From Oscheius onirici (lineage: Eukaryota > Nematoda > Chromadorea > Rhabditida > Rhabditidae), in assembly GCA_932521025.1 (NCBI GenBank), contig OW051468.1, forward strand, positions 8,308,064 through 8,372,063: a stretch of 64,000 nt of DNA. Direction: 5' to 3'. This document shows positions 48,321-63,272 of the stretch, piece after piece. The notes beneath the pieces are model-generated. The model worked only from the letters and a program-made list of their open reading frames with translations, made no database searches and had not been told where the DNA came from. The position numbers and the translations under genes are program-made. Positions within the stretch are counted from its first letter, which is position 1, and every line of letters starts with the position of its first letter.

Positions 48321-51300
48321 TTAACTCCACTCACTTCCAGATGTCAAACTGTCGCTCTTCTTTGATGTTGTGGTACTGACAGTTTTCGTTGATGAAATTA
48401 AGATAATCGTTGTCGTAGTCTTCGACTTAGCAGTAGCTGTACTAACAGTTGACTGAGGTACAGTACCATTCCCCGGTTTTGTAGAATGGGTTACTGTAGT
48501 TCCTATTGTGGAAATTCTAGTTGTTCTGAAGATCCTAGTACTCCCCACAGTACTTGTGCTTCCCGTAGTGCTCGAAACAGTAGTCGTTTCGACTGGAAGA
48601 TCGTAAGTACTGTAGCTCAGCAGAACTCCTCCACCCCAGTTTCCATAGCCTTGATCAACGCTCACAGTCAGAAGACTATCGACATAGGAGAACGTCTTCT
48701 TTGTCGCATTTGCCACGTAGATTTCGTCAACAACAGTCTGCTGGTTTTGTACCTTGATGATGGCCGTAGGTGACAGGACATTTTCTATTGTGAAGGTTAG
48801 ATTGAAGCTGTCTGAAAATGCTTATTCTGGAAAGAATGCTGGCAAGAAGTACGATCTGCGACGACTTCGAAGAATCCATTTTGGCTACCTGACAGATAGG
48901 GATAGTTGTTTGTTGAAATGAAGCCGGACCAGCCATTGTAGGGAGTGTATGGATGTCCTGGAATCTCGAAGTTTCTGTACTTTTTGTTCAATCTAGCTAA
49001 GTGGTCATTTTTCATGGTTCAAACCCATCATCAGAAACATGCTGAACCACATACCAGTCTCAACATTCCTGGAAAAGGAAAGAGCCACTTGACTACCGGC
49101 GAAGTAGAACGTTCTTGCGTAGCCGAAGAAGGATTGTGGAGGTGTAAATGGAGCAGAATCACTAGAATCCTACTATTTTTTTCAAGACAGACCGACTCAC
49201 GTATACATGGACAAAGTATTGTCAGCTGCTTCAGGATCTCTCACAGGGCCGCCAGCCAGGATTTTGAAGACTTGGTTCGTTGTCTGCGAAATATATATAT
49301 TACCGTAACCTTGTAGTGACTCTTCTGACTAGTCTTTACAAGAGGAAGGCACATTTTTTCGAGCTGTCATGTTCTACAACCAACATGTATAAATGCTGCA
49401 CCGTGCCACAGAAGATTTTAGGACTTTTACAAAAAAAGATTCACGTACTAGTGTAAAATTTCACGCCGAATCGATTAGTCACACTTAGAACGCCAGAAAA
49501 AGAAAGGACTGTTTTACAGCGCAGATCTAAGTCCAGAAATCCGCGCCCCAATCAGCTAGCCTGGTCTATCGAGTTCTAGACGACAATGCACACGAAAATA
49601 TGTAAGTACATGGTGGGCAACGCTCTTCAAGGGCTAAAGTAAAAATTCATGACTTCGCTCTGTCACCGAGCCTTAGTCGTGGTTTCTCTTTCATTCCTTC
49701 TTTGTTACTCTCCTGCAGTCACTCTCCCTGACCCTCCAAAGAAACTACTGAAATTATGTTTGAACCCACTCACTCCCAAGCCTAATTTCAAAATATAGGA
49801 CCTGAAGGGATCGCCCGGCCTGTTTCTAACTTTAGTGAGTGTCAGTCCCACTGCCCCCTCCCTTCTCCCCTTGTCACTCTGTTTCAGTCACCACCTGTCC
49901 CTCCAAAGGAACTACCAGTCGTTAGAACCCTTCGCGCACCTTTTCCTGTCGCGACTTGTTAAAAACTAAGTTGCGCACAAAGCTCCCCTCCTTATCCTCA
50001 ATTAGAGCTTCAGACAAACACACACACAAACACACACACACAGACCCGAGAGCAATTTAAAGTGCATATCCAAATGGGAGACCACATTTTTCATAATAAA
50101 TTACCCCGTTCTGAAATTGATTCAGAGTGCCCATAAAGTAGAGCGGTCTTCCGTCTATTACTTCATCAATAACAGTCCAACAGCCTGTGATGTTGTCCGC
50201 ATTGGCTTGGATCCGGAAGTCAGAAGGTAGAGCCCAGGTTACGGCATAAAAGGAACCACAATTGGCAAGATCTAAACCTTCATAGTCTACAGAAATGAAA
50301 TATTGTTAACTTCCAACATCGTTGACTAGAACGGCTCCCATGAACTGATCCTTGGCTGATAGCACATACTGGAGCGTCAATTGATTGCTATCAGGTCGAA
50401 TTCCAGCTGTTGGAGAAGAGTATAAGCTATTGGATACTGTAGTCTGGATCATCAACTTACGATCCTATTAGTATCTTAGACGACCCAATTCCTTCATATA
50501 TCCATATGTTCATCAGATCGTAGGGAGAAGTGAAAGTGTTGGTAACGGGCGAGAGAACAAGCTGAAGATGAGCACAGTTATAAAGAAACAGAAAGAACCT
50601 GTGTCGAGGCTGTGAGCTCCCAATAGTCAGAGTAGTTTGCATTGAGAAATTGAATAAACTGGGCCATCTGACCAGGTGAGACGGCGACTATTTGACCGTG
50701 ATTGAGAGGTGGTACTGAAAAATTGCTTTGAATATCGGAAAGACTCCCCCAGTTTCTTCGCAACTCCAAAAGTTTGTAGAAAAAATGCAATTTTGAGAGA
50801 AAACAGGTTTAGAAAACAGGTTGAAAACAGGTTTTTATTTAAATAAATTTTTGAGAGGGATCCCACTTCCACGTCTGTTTTCAAAATAGGCATATTTTCA
50901 CCGTTTTTGAGTCTGACCCGAAGCCATTAGTAATAAGCGATGTCCTGTCGAGAGATTATTTAGTTTTGAACTTGGAAATAAGTTCTGTTTTGCTACTATT
51001 GTTGGGTACGAAATGAAGCTACACCGCCATTAGGCTGGTTAAACTGAAGTGGTCGTTTCCAGATCTCTGTGCTGTTTTGCAAAATTGAAGAAAAAATAGT
51101 TTCCCGATGTCTAGGTGTATCTGTTCGACTTCTTTATTGTTTCTGGACTATAGTATTCCTACAGATTGATCCCGACTTTCCAAAACTAACCTGGATTCAG
51201 CTCAATCCAATATCCAAAGGTCATATTCGAGCCGGGAGAACTGCTGACGGTTATGGTCACAAAAGGTGTTCTTCGATTCTGAGACGTCGGCAAAGCGGCT

Positions 51301-51724
51301 CGAAAGTCGAAAAATCCTGTTTGAGAACTATATCCCATTTTTTCCTTGTAGAAAACAAAAAAACCTTCTGACATGATCAAACACCCCATCAATCGTGACA
51401 CTTTCTCCAAAAGCCAAGTTCTTGGCAGAGATTTGTACTTGTACAACGTTGAGGGAACTATCTCCTGTACTTATCTAAAAAGTCTTTATTTTATGAAATG
51501 TCCGACTTACAGTAAAACTACAGTAACTGAACGGTTCAACCAGTAAGCCACAACTGCTGCCTCTCTTGGCATGGTCAGAACAAGCTTCGTCTCCGAGTGT
51601 CGTGTTCAAGACCAGATGAGAAGGACATTCTGAACTGTTAAAAACAACTTGTAAAAGAGTCACCGAAATAATCCAGAGAGAAGACAACAGGCAGAATAAA
51701 TATGGCTAAAAGTTGACGAAACAT
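48321..51724 (-). CDS. Secreted CUB-like protein with Thr-rich tail
   Basis: A multi-exon gene of roughly 640 codons. Blocks typical of nematode CUB-like proteins occur in at least two rounds: SQTGFFDFRAALPTSQNR and PFVTITVSSSPGSNMTFGYW in the N-terminal half, and SLYSSPTAGIRPDSNQLTLQ, FMGAVLVND, SFFGYARTFYFAGSQVALSF, NGWSGFISTNNYPYLSG and YSYVDSLLTV-type repeats later. A Thr/Ser-rich C-terminus follows and ends WS. No membrane helix is obvious. The 5' end is unclear. A signal-like MFRQLLAIFILPVVFSL lies at 51724 but in a different frame from the SECPSHLVLNTTLGDE exon. That exon's frame has its own hydrophobic start after a TTTTAG at 51706, so an upstream exon or a frameshift exists. The largest intron (about 49302-50105) contains repeat B. 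Similar proteins in nematodes are gut-expressed and pathogen-induced. Confidence 0.7.
49860..50065 (-). repeat. Dispersed repeat B, copy 4, full-length
   Basis: Read on the minus strand, the order is ACTTTAAATTG, GT-rich run, CTCTAATTGAGGATAAGGAG, GGAGCTTTGTGCGCAA, TTTTTAACAAGTC, GTGCGCGAAGGGTTCTAACG, TTCCTTTGGAGG and GGTGACTGAAACAGAGTGAC. This matches 7037-7240 across its length. Nearby 49700-49760 has a second partial GACCCTCCAAAG block. It lies inside the CUB-like gene's large intron. Confidence 0.75.
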
Positions 51725-51869
51725 GCTCAGTGACCGGGAGCTTATCTTTAGGAACTAATTGTTCCTCGCGGCGTTGATAAAGCAGTAGATTGATTGGATA
51801 CGAACTGGGTTTTATCTTAGAGTTCGTGACCCTTTTTAACTTTACGAATTCTAACCACCACGGATCGCC

Positions 51870-52086
51870 ATGGGTACTATTTCTCCCGGAGATATTGCTC
51901 CGCAGCCGGCTTCGAAGATCATGATCGCCTCGGACCATCTCGGAATCGTGAACGTGAAGCGTCTCGGTTGTTGGATGTATGTATCCAAGAAAGCAACCCT
52001 GATGGCTGTTAACTGGACGCCCAAACCGAGACGTTGATTCCGATGATGCCAAGCAGTTACGTCGCGAGTGGTTCACGGAAATATAG
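51870..52086 (+). pseudogene. Major sperm protein pseudogene
   Basis: CACGGATCGCCATGG matches the leader and start of the intact MSP gene. The frame then reads SPGDIAPQPASKIM, NVKRLGC and KKATLMAV before stopping at 52035. Out of frame, DDAKQLRREWF matches the MSP segment [12 protein letters not shown]. Two internal parts of the MSP coding sequence are deleted, and the [10 protein letters not shown] block is missing. It is a degenerate copy, probably derived by duplication of an MSP gene. No TATA box is seen at the position used in the intact gene. It abuts the 5' end of the CUB-like gene on the other strand. Confidence 0.85.
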
Positions 52087-52408
52087 ACCTGGTTGACGGG
52101 CCTGGCCGGGCTTGGGTTCTAAAATACGCTAAAATGTATTTTAATATTACCAGCTTAATTTTTGGTCTGATCCCGGTCCGACGGCCAAGTCTGGGTTATT
52201 TCCCATTTGGCGGTAAAAAATAAATCAGACAGAATACTGATGATGCTTTAATATCTCTCCATTTCCCTTGTTCTCTCGTCCTCTCAATAGCCCCATTCGG
52301 TATTCTTGGCCCTCTACAGCCTCAATAAATTCTGTGACTTTTCTTCAGACGGACAGTTTTCATCTCTTCTCCTCAAATCTCAACTTTTCAGGGACTTCTC
52401 TCTCGAAC

Positions 52409-52639
52409 ATGAAGCTTCTTCTCTGTCTTCTGCTGACGGCTACGGCCTATGGATCTTGCTTGGACAAATGCTTATACGAATGCGGCCAGCTCTGTCAGGA
52501 TGTCTGCGCCAACCCAAACCGCGCCTGCTTGAAAGCTTGTGAAGGTGACCCAGAGTGCGAGCAGTTCTGCGGCAAGAATGCCAACCTGAGCAACAAGTGG
52601 AGCAGATCCCTCGCCAAACTCTCCGATCGTCTCAACTGA
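52409..52639 (+). CDS. Small secreted cysteine-rich protein 1
   Basis: A single exon of 76 residues. MKLLLCLLLTATAYGS is a signal peptide. The mature part has regularly spaced cysteines, CLDKCLYECGQLCQDVC, then ACLKAC and ECEQFCG, so it is probably disulfide-knotted. The C-terminal 20 residues are polar. A TTTTCAG acceptor 18 bases before the ATG and AATAAA just after the stop support expression. No family recognised. It is the first of three cysteine-rich secreted genes in 1.3 kb. Confidence 0.75.
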   Translation: MKLLLCLLLTATAYGSCLDKCLYECGQLCQDVCANPNRACLKACEGDPECEQFCGKNANLSNKWSRSLAKLSDRLN

Positions 52640-52681
52640 GCAGACCAATAAATAATTTTTCTGATCGTTTATTTCGCAAGA

Positions 52682-53132
52682 ATGTCATCTAGTTTTGAAT
52701 CACCCCGAAGACCGATACTTCCTCTTCTAGTCTTCCTCCTGCTGTATTTATGTATCACAAGCAGAAGATGAAGCCAGTCGACCAGAACAAGCCACAGCGA
52801 CCGCAACAGATTGCTGCCGCATCCTCGAATCCAATCTCCGGAGGAGGTGCAACATTGAGACGGTGTATGGATGCAAGAGAACCTGGGACAAGGAACAGCA
52901 TGCGCCGGAAGGCCAACAGAAGAGACATAAGGAATGCTTCACAACCCAGGTTTTTTGTTGCGGAGCCCCAAAAAATGTCTAGGTGACGAGTCTTTTTCTT
53001 TTTGCAAAAACACCGTCAAAGCTCGCTCCGCTAGAATAAATCAGTGGGTTCGAACTCAGAAGTTTGCAGGAACAAACTCCTTGTTTCCGCTCCAATTTCC
53101 TCAAAAAGATATGCCAGACGGAATACAAATGA
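52682..53132 (+). pseudogene. Small cysteine-rich gene 2, frame broken
   Basis: A signal-like N-terminus (MSSSFESPRRPILPLLVFLL) starts at 52682 but hits a stop after 29 codons. In another frame the cysteine-rich part continues: DCCRILESNLRRRCNIETVY, GCKRTWDKEQ, KECFTTQ, then a roughly 120 nt intron with phase 0, then EQTPCFRSNFLKKICQTEYK and a stop at 53132. The two parts differ by one base in phase and no usable splice donor lies between. This is a recent frameshift, an assembly error, or a missed upstream exon. The preserved cysteine spacing in the second frame argues it was coding until recently. Confidence 0.55.
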
Positions 53133-53260
53133 CTACGTCTCCTATTGTTCTCCTTCCCCGTGCATTATCTCTGTCTGGTATTCCTCCCACTGGAACTATT
53201 TCAGACGTTTTCTTCTCTTCCCGTATGTTTCTTTCATCAATCCACAAATTTTAAAGAAAC

Positions 53261-53689
53261 ATGAAAAACCTCTTCCTGAGCATCTTGATGATTGCTGCGG
53301 CTGTCAAAACTGACGGTTCAAACGAGGCAGAGTCCCTTCTTGGATCCTCGACTGAATGCAGTAAGGATCACACAAAAAGCTAAATTCTTTTCAGACTGGC
53401 CCGGATTCCGAAAATGTCTTTACACCTGTGGAAGACGCGAGTTTACATTGACCTATTGCGAGCGCTACTGCGAGCTTCAGAACCCTTGGGTCGTGAACTG
53501 TAGAAGCCAGAAAAGTTAGAGTTCTCAATACTTTAACTGTTAACGCTTACAGATGCTCTTAAGCAGAAGAAGAGCAACCTTTGGAATGCTGAAATTCAAG
53601 ACGCTCTGCTGACAGGTCCTCCCTCCTGTTCTCACTGGTGCCGCAGTCGAGGCTACGATGACAGCTATTGTCGTATATTTTGTTACTGA
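53261..53689 (+). CDS. Small secreted cysteine-rich protein 3
   Basis: Three exons with introns of 34 and 38 nt join in phase to about 118 residues. MKNLFLSILMIAAAVKTDGS is a signal peptide. The cysteine blocks are KCLYTCGRREFTLTYCERYC, ELQNPWVVNC and SCSHWCRSRGYDDSYCRIFC. C-x3-C pairs echo proteins 1 and 2, so all three may be diverged duplicates. No named family. Probably an extracellular disulfide-rich peptide. Confidence 0.72.
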
Positions 53690-53760
53690 TTAAAACTGAG
53701 AGTAAAGTATGTTTATTATCTAGCCCAATATTAGACTGTACATTTCTGATTAATCCACAT

Positions 53761-54023
53761 TTAGATGAACTTTCTCTGCTCAACCTCTCCCGGCAGCTTC
53801 TGATCTCCCTGAAGCTTGTCAGTCTGCAGGTTTTCTCTCTTAAAATCCTTCTGAAAACGATCAAATCTGTGTTAAAGTACCTCCAAATTACCTGCTTGTT
53901 GCTCTCGGAGCACTTTTCGTGGCATTCCTTAAAGTCCTTCTGGATTCCTCCCTCTCTTTCCAGACCACCTTGCTGTCCAGAAGAGATGATGTGAGCTTGG
54001 TCCTGAGTGCGCTTGCTGTCCAT
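53761..54023 (-). CDS. Small unknown soluble protein
   Basis: Two exons separated by a 41 nt intron encode about 72 residues: MDSKRTQDQAHIISSGQQGG, then KDFKECHEKCSESNKQ, spliced to KDFKRENLQ and a basic, polar end RKFI. KDFKECHEKC recurs as KDFKREN, a possible internal repeat spanning the intron. No signal peptide. The function is unknown. The gene converges with cysteine-rich gene 3, with 71 bp between the stops. Confidence 0.55.
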
Positions 54024-54673
54024 TTTCTAGAAAACATTTTTGACTAAGAGAGAAAGGAAAGGAGATGTGAAGAAGTCTTCTTTCTACTATCCTTTTATAC
54101 CCAGAAGATAATGGTCAATCTGTTTTTGTTATCGCCTCCGCCCAAAATTAGAAAGTACAGTCTCAAGGCCATGTTTTGGTCCAGGGACTGTTGATGTTTT
54201 GGTCCAATAGTGCAACACAAGAGGGGATTCCCCACTTTTTATTTACAGCGTCATGGCAAATCTTTTAGTAGAAAATACAACAATGTTATCGGCCTCGAAA
54301 TAGGTTCCAGTCTAGACTTTTCCAGTGCGGTCTAAAGAAGGAGTTCGGTGAAAGTCTGTAGATCCATACAATTTGTTCTTGAAGATAGACAGAGAAGACA
54401 AGGTCTTTCCGCGGGTTGACTTGAATCATTATGCCATTCGAGAGGTGAATCGAGCAGATACTTTAGTTCAACCTTTGAAGGATGTCCTGTCGAACAATAA
54501 TCAAACAGATTGCTTGAGCAAAAGCTTCTCTAGATGAGTTTACATATTTGTCGCGTTCTTTTATTCGTTACAGTGACAAATAGACAAATTGAGAAAGAGC
54601 AGAATTATGCAAATTGAGGGAAGATTTCAGTTTTTTCTGGGATATGTAGAAACCCGGGGAGGAGAGACGTGTT
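54024..54673. other. Intergenic spacer
   Basis: No gene is supported between the small unknown gene and the distal scramblase last exon. The local frames are short and I see no notable repeat. Confidence 0.4.
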
Positions 54674-56180
54674 TTAGTAGTTGTTGTTGTTCTTTTGTTG
54701 AGATTGCTCGAAGGCCATAAAGTCCTGAATTTGAGACAATTTTGAAGGGAAGAAAGTAACAATAAGGAAAGCTATGAACAAAACAAAAGGAGTGCATATA
54801 CAGGGTGCGTGTGTGCAGGTTGATTAGCAGTCGTCGTTGTATTCTTCAAAGGCCATGAAATCCTAAAAGCAGAGTGAGTGTTGAACGAAACGGAACATAT
54901 AAATGCAGGCAACACATGGAACGACCAGTCACAAGTTACTTTTCTTAATTTTTTAAGTGAAGGCAACATAAAGCAACAAACACGAAACGATGGGAAAAAA
55001 CTAACGATTAAAAATGTTGCTCCGAGAAGGATTGCCTTCATACGGACGTCGAGATCCATCGGGACTAAAATGAACAAAGTTTGAAGACCGCGGTTAGAGA
55101 AACCTACAAGTGACTTTGAAAACGTCGGCATCGGTGAAAGCTTCTCTGACGAGGCCACCCCACTTCTTCGTGATAGCTCCGATTTCGCGGCCGTTCATGC
55201 TCTGGATGTTGAATTCTTTATCTCCGCAACCCATCATTACGCAGCAGCAAGGGCCTAGACGGACATTTTATGAAGAATCAAAAAGATCGTATACCTTCGA
55301 TGCGGAATATTTCATTTCCCGAAGCATCGCGAACGTAGAATCCGGTGGAGCAGCAAGTGGCACGCTGGATGACTCTTCCGATCTAAAAACCATTGTTTGC
55401 AGGAGTTTTGGGAAAAATGGAAAAGGATGGAGAAAGTAAGACTAACCACATTGCCAGGAGGACTCTCGATCGTGCACTCATCAGCACAGCACTTGAACAG
55501 ACTGGAGAGACAGCTGAAGGCATTGGAACAGCACTTGAAGGGACGACGAAGAGTAATCACTTCCTGAAATCGTCTTCATGAGAAAAGCTAGTCAAAATAA
55601 CGTACTCTTTTGAAATTATCGACGATGTGGATGGTGAAGCCCCTGCTTGGACCGCAGCACTGTCTCTCACAGCATTCGGATTCCTCGGCGGCGAAGTAGA
55701 CTTGATGTCCGTTGGCATTCTTCAGAGAGTACTTGTTTTTGGCTTCCCAGGAAGTCAGCAGCTCGAGAACTTCATAGCACTGAAAAGGTAGTTTCAGTTC
55801 ATGCTGACGCGGAAGTGTGTAACACCGCTGACACATTAAAAAAGGCATTTGGCCAGGTTTGTCAATGCGAAATATTAAGCTATTTATTGTTAGTGAACAG
55901 CAGGACCTTCGAAGAACTGAAGTGCCCCAGTTTTTCAACTTTTTCTACGAACCTGTTGAATAACGATCGTATCGACTTGGGTGAGATACTCGAGACCTGG
56001 GGGAACTCCGGGAATCTGCTGGGGCACTTCCGCCCACATGACGACGGCTCCAGGCGGAGGAGCAGCAGTTCCCGGCTGCATCATGTACATTCCTCCCTGC
56101 GGCTGTCCATAACTGTTCATCGGAATCGGAGCGTTCGGATAAGGATTCTGCTGGCTCGGATTATACGACTGCTGAGACAT
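54674..56180 (-). CDS. Phospholipid scramblase
   Basis: This is a scramblase-family membrane protein (C. elegans scrm genes). The N-terminus is Pro/Gln/Met-rich (MSQQSYNPSQQNPYPNAPIP), as in PLSCR proteins. The body includes CCERQCCGPSRGFTIHIVDN, FKCCSNAFSCLSSLFKCCAD, FNIQSMNGREIGAITKKWGG, the calcium-site block FTDADVFKVTFPMDLDVRMK, and a helix KAILLGATFLIDFMAFE. Two possible last exons exist, both in phase and both starting DFMAFE: proximal 54824-54862 (DFMAFEEYNDDC) and distal 54674-54724 (DFMAFEQSQQKNNNNY). The start was chosen at 56180, where an acceptor precedes it. The family is certain; lipid scrambling versus signalling roles are not decided by sequence. Confidence 0.93.
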
Positions 56181-57167
56181 TTGGCCGCTGCAAATAGGTT
56201 GTTCACACTGGAAAGGAAAAAAAAGAAGAAAACAAGAACAAATAAGAGGGAACGAGACCAATGGATAGGCGAGAGTGTTCCCCAGAAATGGTGACACAAC
56301 ACTCAGTTGTGGGAAGAGCGATGAAAGTGACGAAATGGGTGAAACGTGAGACAATGAGGTCTGTTTCGTAATTTTACAGGAAATTTTCGAATAGGGAATT
56401 GTGTCAAAGGGAGCTTTTGTGTAAGAGAATTCTTTCGAACAATAAACGATGTCAAATTCTCTACATGAAAGGCTAGAAGGAACGGAGAATTTATTTGATA
56501 CGGCACAAACGTAATACCAAGTGAATCAATTGGCTCGGCAAATCTACTTTGCAGGGAGTAAGGACAATAGTTTTCTTTCACAGAGAGTAAAGACAATAGT
56601 TTCCAGAGATCTGTTGTTTATTTTCGGGTGCAAATTATATAGGATATCTTGGAGACAAAGTCTGGCCAGTAATCGTTTACGCCTTCCAGAAATCGTTGAA
56701 AATAATGACGTATTTTTGTAGCTGGTATTCCGAGAAACTTGGCATACGGCACAAACAATACGCTAGATAATAAGGGAAAAACGAGATAAAAGAAGAAAAA
56801 AAAACAAAGTTGATGAAGATGAAAACTTGGCGCCAACATTTCGAGACACGCGGGAACTCAGACAGTTTGAAAAATACGGCATTTTTGCGAGCGAGCTCGA
56901 TAAGAAAACGAGGATGAACGGAGCAGGATTACCAAGTCTTTTGTTGGTCGATTGTCTGCACGTGTTGCGGCTGTCATAATGTTTCGTCCAATTACAAGGG
57001 GAAGAACGTGTTTCCTGCCGATCTTTGGCCTGTCACACAACTGCACCAAATAATTTACTCGAGAGAATATTCCTAGTACATTATTGCCATATCAAATTGA
57101 ACAGAGAGGGAGACAATAAGGCAGATGAAGTAGACTGGTAATACGTAAAGAACTGGGGGTGGAGAAT
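56181..57167. other. Intergenic gap
   Basis: No gene is supported. The gap lies between the scramblase 5' end and the 3' UTR of thioredoxin reductase, both on the minus strand. The frames are short and lack domains. Confidence 0.45.
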
Positions 57168-57240
57168 AGTTCGAGCTGCGAATCGGGAAAAGGCGCTCGT
57201 TTGAGTTTAGCCGAAATCCGTCACAAGGCACAGTCGAACT
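57168..57240 (-). promoter_or_regulatory. Predicted SECIS element in the trxr-1 3' UTR
   Basis: On the minus strand a basal helix pairs AGTTCGA with TCGAACT and CTGTG with CGCAG (one bulged C). The non-Watson-Crick quartet is formed by GTGAC and CGAT. A short second helix (GGA/TCC and GGC/GCC) leads to an unpaired AAA, capped by CTC/GAG with a small loop. This is the layout of a form 2 SECIS, 50 bases after the TAA, in the right place for Sec insertion at 57296-57298. Found by eye, not by a covariance search. Confidence 0.75.
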
Positions 57241-57289
57241 CGTCTCCGGGACGGTCCGTTTAGACTAGAAAAATCTAGACGAACCCACT

Positions 57290-61060
<3,771 letters not shown>

Positions 61061-61760
61061 TGTGGTCCAAGTTCTCTAAAAACTTTCTCTTTGAACACCA
61101 GAGGGTTCATAAACCACATGAGATTGTCTCACGACGTTGGGAAGGGAAAGTGAGCATAGAATGTATAGGCACAGAATGATTGGCCGTAAACTGGTTTATC
61201 CAAGCATCAAATGAATTGGCAATTACTTGTTACTTGAATTTCTCACAAATCGGTAACCCTACATACTCAACAAACAGCCCATTTTACTTCCTGCCAGAAG
61301 AGGAAACCAGTTTCCTCTTGAAAAATCGACTAGGTTGATATAAAGAAAGAGCAAAGTCGGAATCAAAATGGCGACAAGATGAAAAGAACGGTGTGGAGTT
61401 CTCGGTATGAGCGGATTAGCATTCTTTTGAATACATTGCCTGTGTGAAAACAGACTCTGGTGGGAGTTTGCACTCGGCAGCTCATTGAATTTGATTACGA
61501 GAACATTTTTCACCTGCTCTATTTTATGGAAACTGAGAAATTTCTGCGGGAACTCTCAAAATCATATTTATTAAAAATGACAAAATAAACAATCATTTAA
61601 ACAAGGAAAAAGACACGTAATGGACAAATCACAGTAATGGACAAATCACAGAAAAGCAGACGATAAATTAGTTGGCGAACCGGATGATGAAGTTAATCGA
61701 CCTTCTTGGCTGCCTTTCGCTGGCGAGGGTTGCCTGGGGTCTTGGGAGACTTCTTCTCCT

Positions 61761-62612
61761 TCAGAAATCTCGAGGAATCGGAGATGATGGCGGAGCCCAG
61801 TCTCGGAAGTGATCGAGAACACGGTTGCCGCTCTGGCCGGTAGGGAAGTTGAAGTGAGCCGATGCGCTCAAGAATGGAGGAGCGGTGAAAGGCTCGACAT
61901 AAGCTGAAAAGAATGCTTATAATAAGATAGAACGATTTGAAAACGTACTCTCACGCTGATCGGCAGGAACCCAGATCTGGCGAATGTTCTGAGCAGTCGG
62001 CAACTGAAGAGGAGACGGCTTGTTGGTGCGTCTGTTCTGCAGCTGAACACGAGGAGCCTGTCTTGGCAGGGTTAATGGAGACGACTGCAGGAACAGAGGA
62101 GAGCCGGCAGGCTCCGGAGCCCATGTCGGAGTAGGAGGATTCCGCCATTTCTCGCTCTGAGAACTCCCCAACTGCTGGATGCTGTCCGTGTCGAATTTGA
62201 ACAACTGCTGCTGGGCCACCTCGAAACCAGCAGAATGAGGGACTTGTGGCTTGACAGTCAGACGCGACTCCCTAAAAAAAATTTGGAATAAATGAAGTGG
62301 CTCAGAGGTTAAACCTGAGAGGACGAATGCCAAGTGGCTGTCTCCTGAGCTGAAAGTAATCGACGTTGTCGAGACAGAACATCACGGATTCGATGCGACG
62401 GAAAACGATTAGAGCGTGCTGAGGAGTTCCGTCGGCATTCTTAAAAATAACCTTCTCAATGGGACCAGCCTATGATTTTTGTTTATGATTACCAAGAAAA
62501 TGAGCCTTACCCTTTGGAACAACGTGAACAAATCGTCTTCCGTAGTGGCTTTGGCAATGTTATTGACGTAGATGGTACGATCTCTTCTATGCATCAGCGG
62601 ATCCATGCTCAT
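61761..62612 (-). CDS. RBM7-like RRM protein
   Basis: The N-terminal RRM has RNP2 IYVNNI in RRDRTIYVNNIAKATTEDDL, FTLFQRAGPIEKVIFKNADG and a weak RNP1 HALIVF. The pairing of FQRAGP with IEKV is like RBM7, the RNA-binding part of the nuclear exosome targeting complex. A Gln/Pro-rich region (QQLFKFDTDSIQQLGSSQSE, PEPAGSPLFLQSSPLTLPRQ) follows to a stop at 61761. An adjacent frame after that stop encodes a basic, Pro-rich tail ending AAKKVD, so a longer product by frameshift or alternative splicing is possible. An acceptor precedes the ATG by about 12 bases. Assignment to RBM7 is tentative; RRM is firm. Confidence 0.7.
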
Positions 62613-63272
62613 AGGAGCTAAAACTGAAAAAAGCTTTAAAAAAGGAAATTTGCTAGCAAGTTATAAAGGAGAGGTTGAAATTATGTTGCAAAGAAGGTCG
62701 AGAAAATGTAGATAACGTAAGTCACGCATTAAATATTGGCAAACAAGATTTACAGTTATATAAGGCTTCACCCAACTTATTTAGGTAAGGATTTGTAGCA
62801 GATAACATGTGTACCACATTCAGCATTAGGGAAACAGAAAAAAACCTATATTTTGACATAGAAATGGAATAAAGAGAAGTGGAAAAACATTAGGCGAAAT
62901 TTGGGACGAGACGACGAGAGATCTTCGCTGAATCCTACTGTATGTAAGCGGCGGCAAACTTGCCGCGAATTCTTGAAGTTTGAAAAGCAATGCGCTAGAA
63001 ATCCAGAAGGAAAAAAAATAGTGTGACAGCCGTCGAAGCTGGTGTTTATTGTCGAAACGTCATCATGAGCCAGACCTCAGAAAAAAAACAGAACTTCCGG
63101 TAGATTGCGGTCACGCTACAACTGCGCAAAATCTTGCAATTGCTAGTGTTACTACTAAAAGAAACTTCTAAATTTGGTAAACAATCAATCAAGAAAAGTT
63201 TTGCTTAAAAAAGTATAATAATCAACAGTGTTTCGATTTCTTCCCCTTCAAGCTAGTTGCTGTCGACAGAAT
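62613..63272. other. Divergent intergenic region
   Basis: The gap between the RRM gene (minus) and the BTB gene (plus) is AT-rich. No gene is supported; both promoters should lie here. Confidence 0.5.

Noticed and set aside
51660-52076. 138-codon minus frame antisense to the MSP pseudogene
   Set aside because: It is the reverse reading of MSP-derived codons plus the start of the CUB-like gene.
56941-57020. Alternative SECIS near an ATGAC on the minus strand
   Set aside because: No matching downstream GA quartet or stem could be formed; the hairpin at 57168-57240 fits far better.
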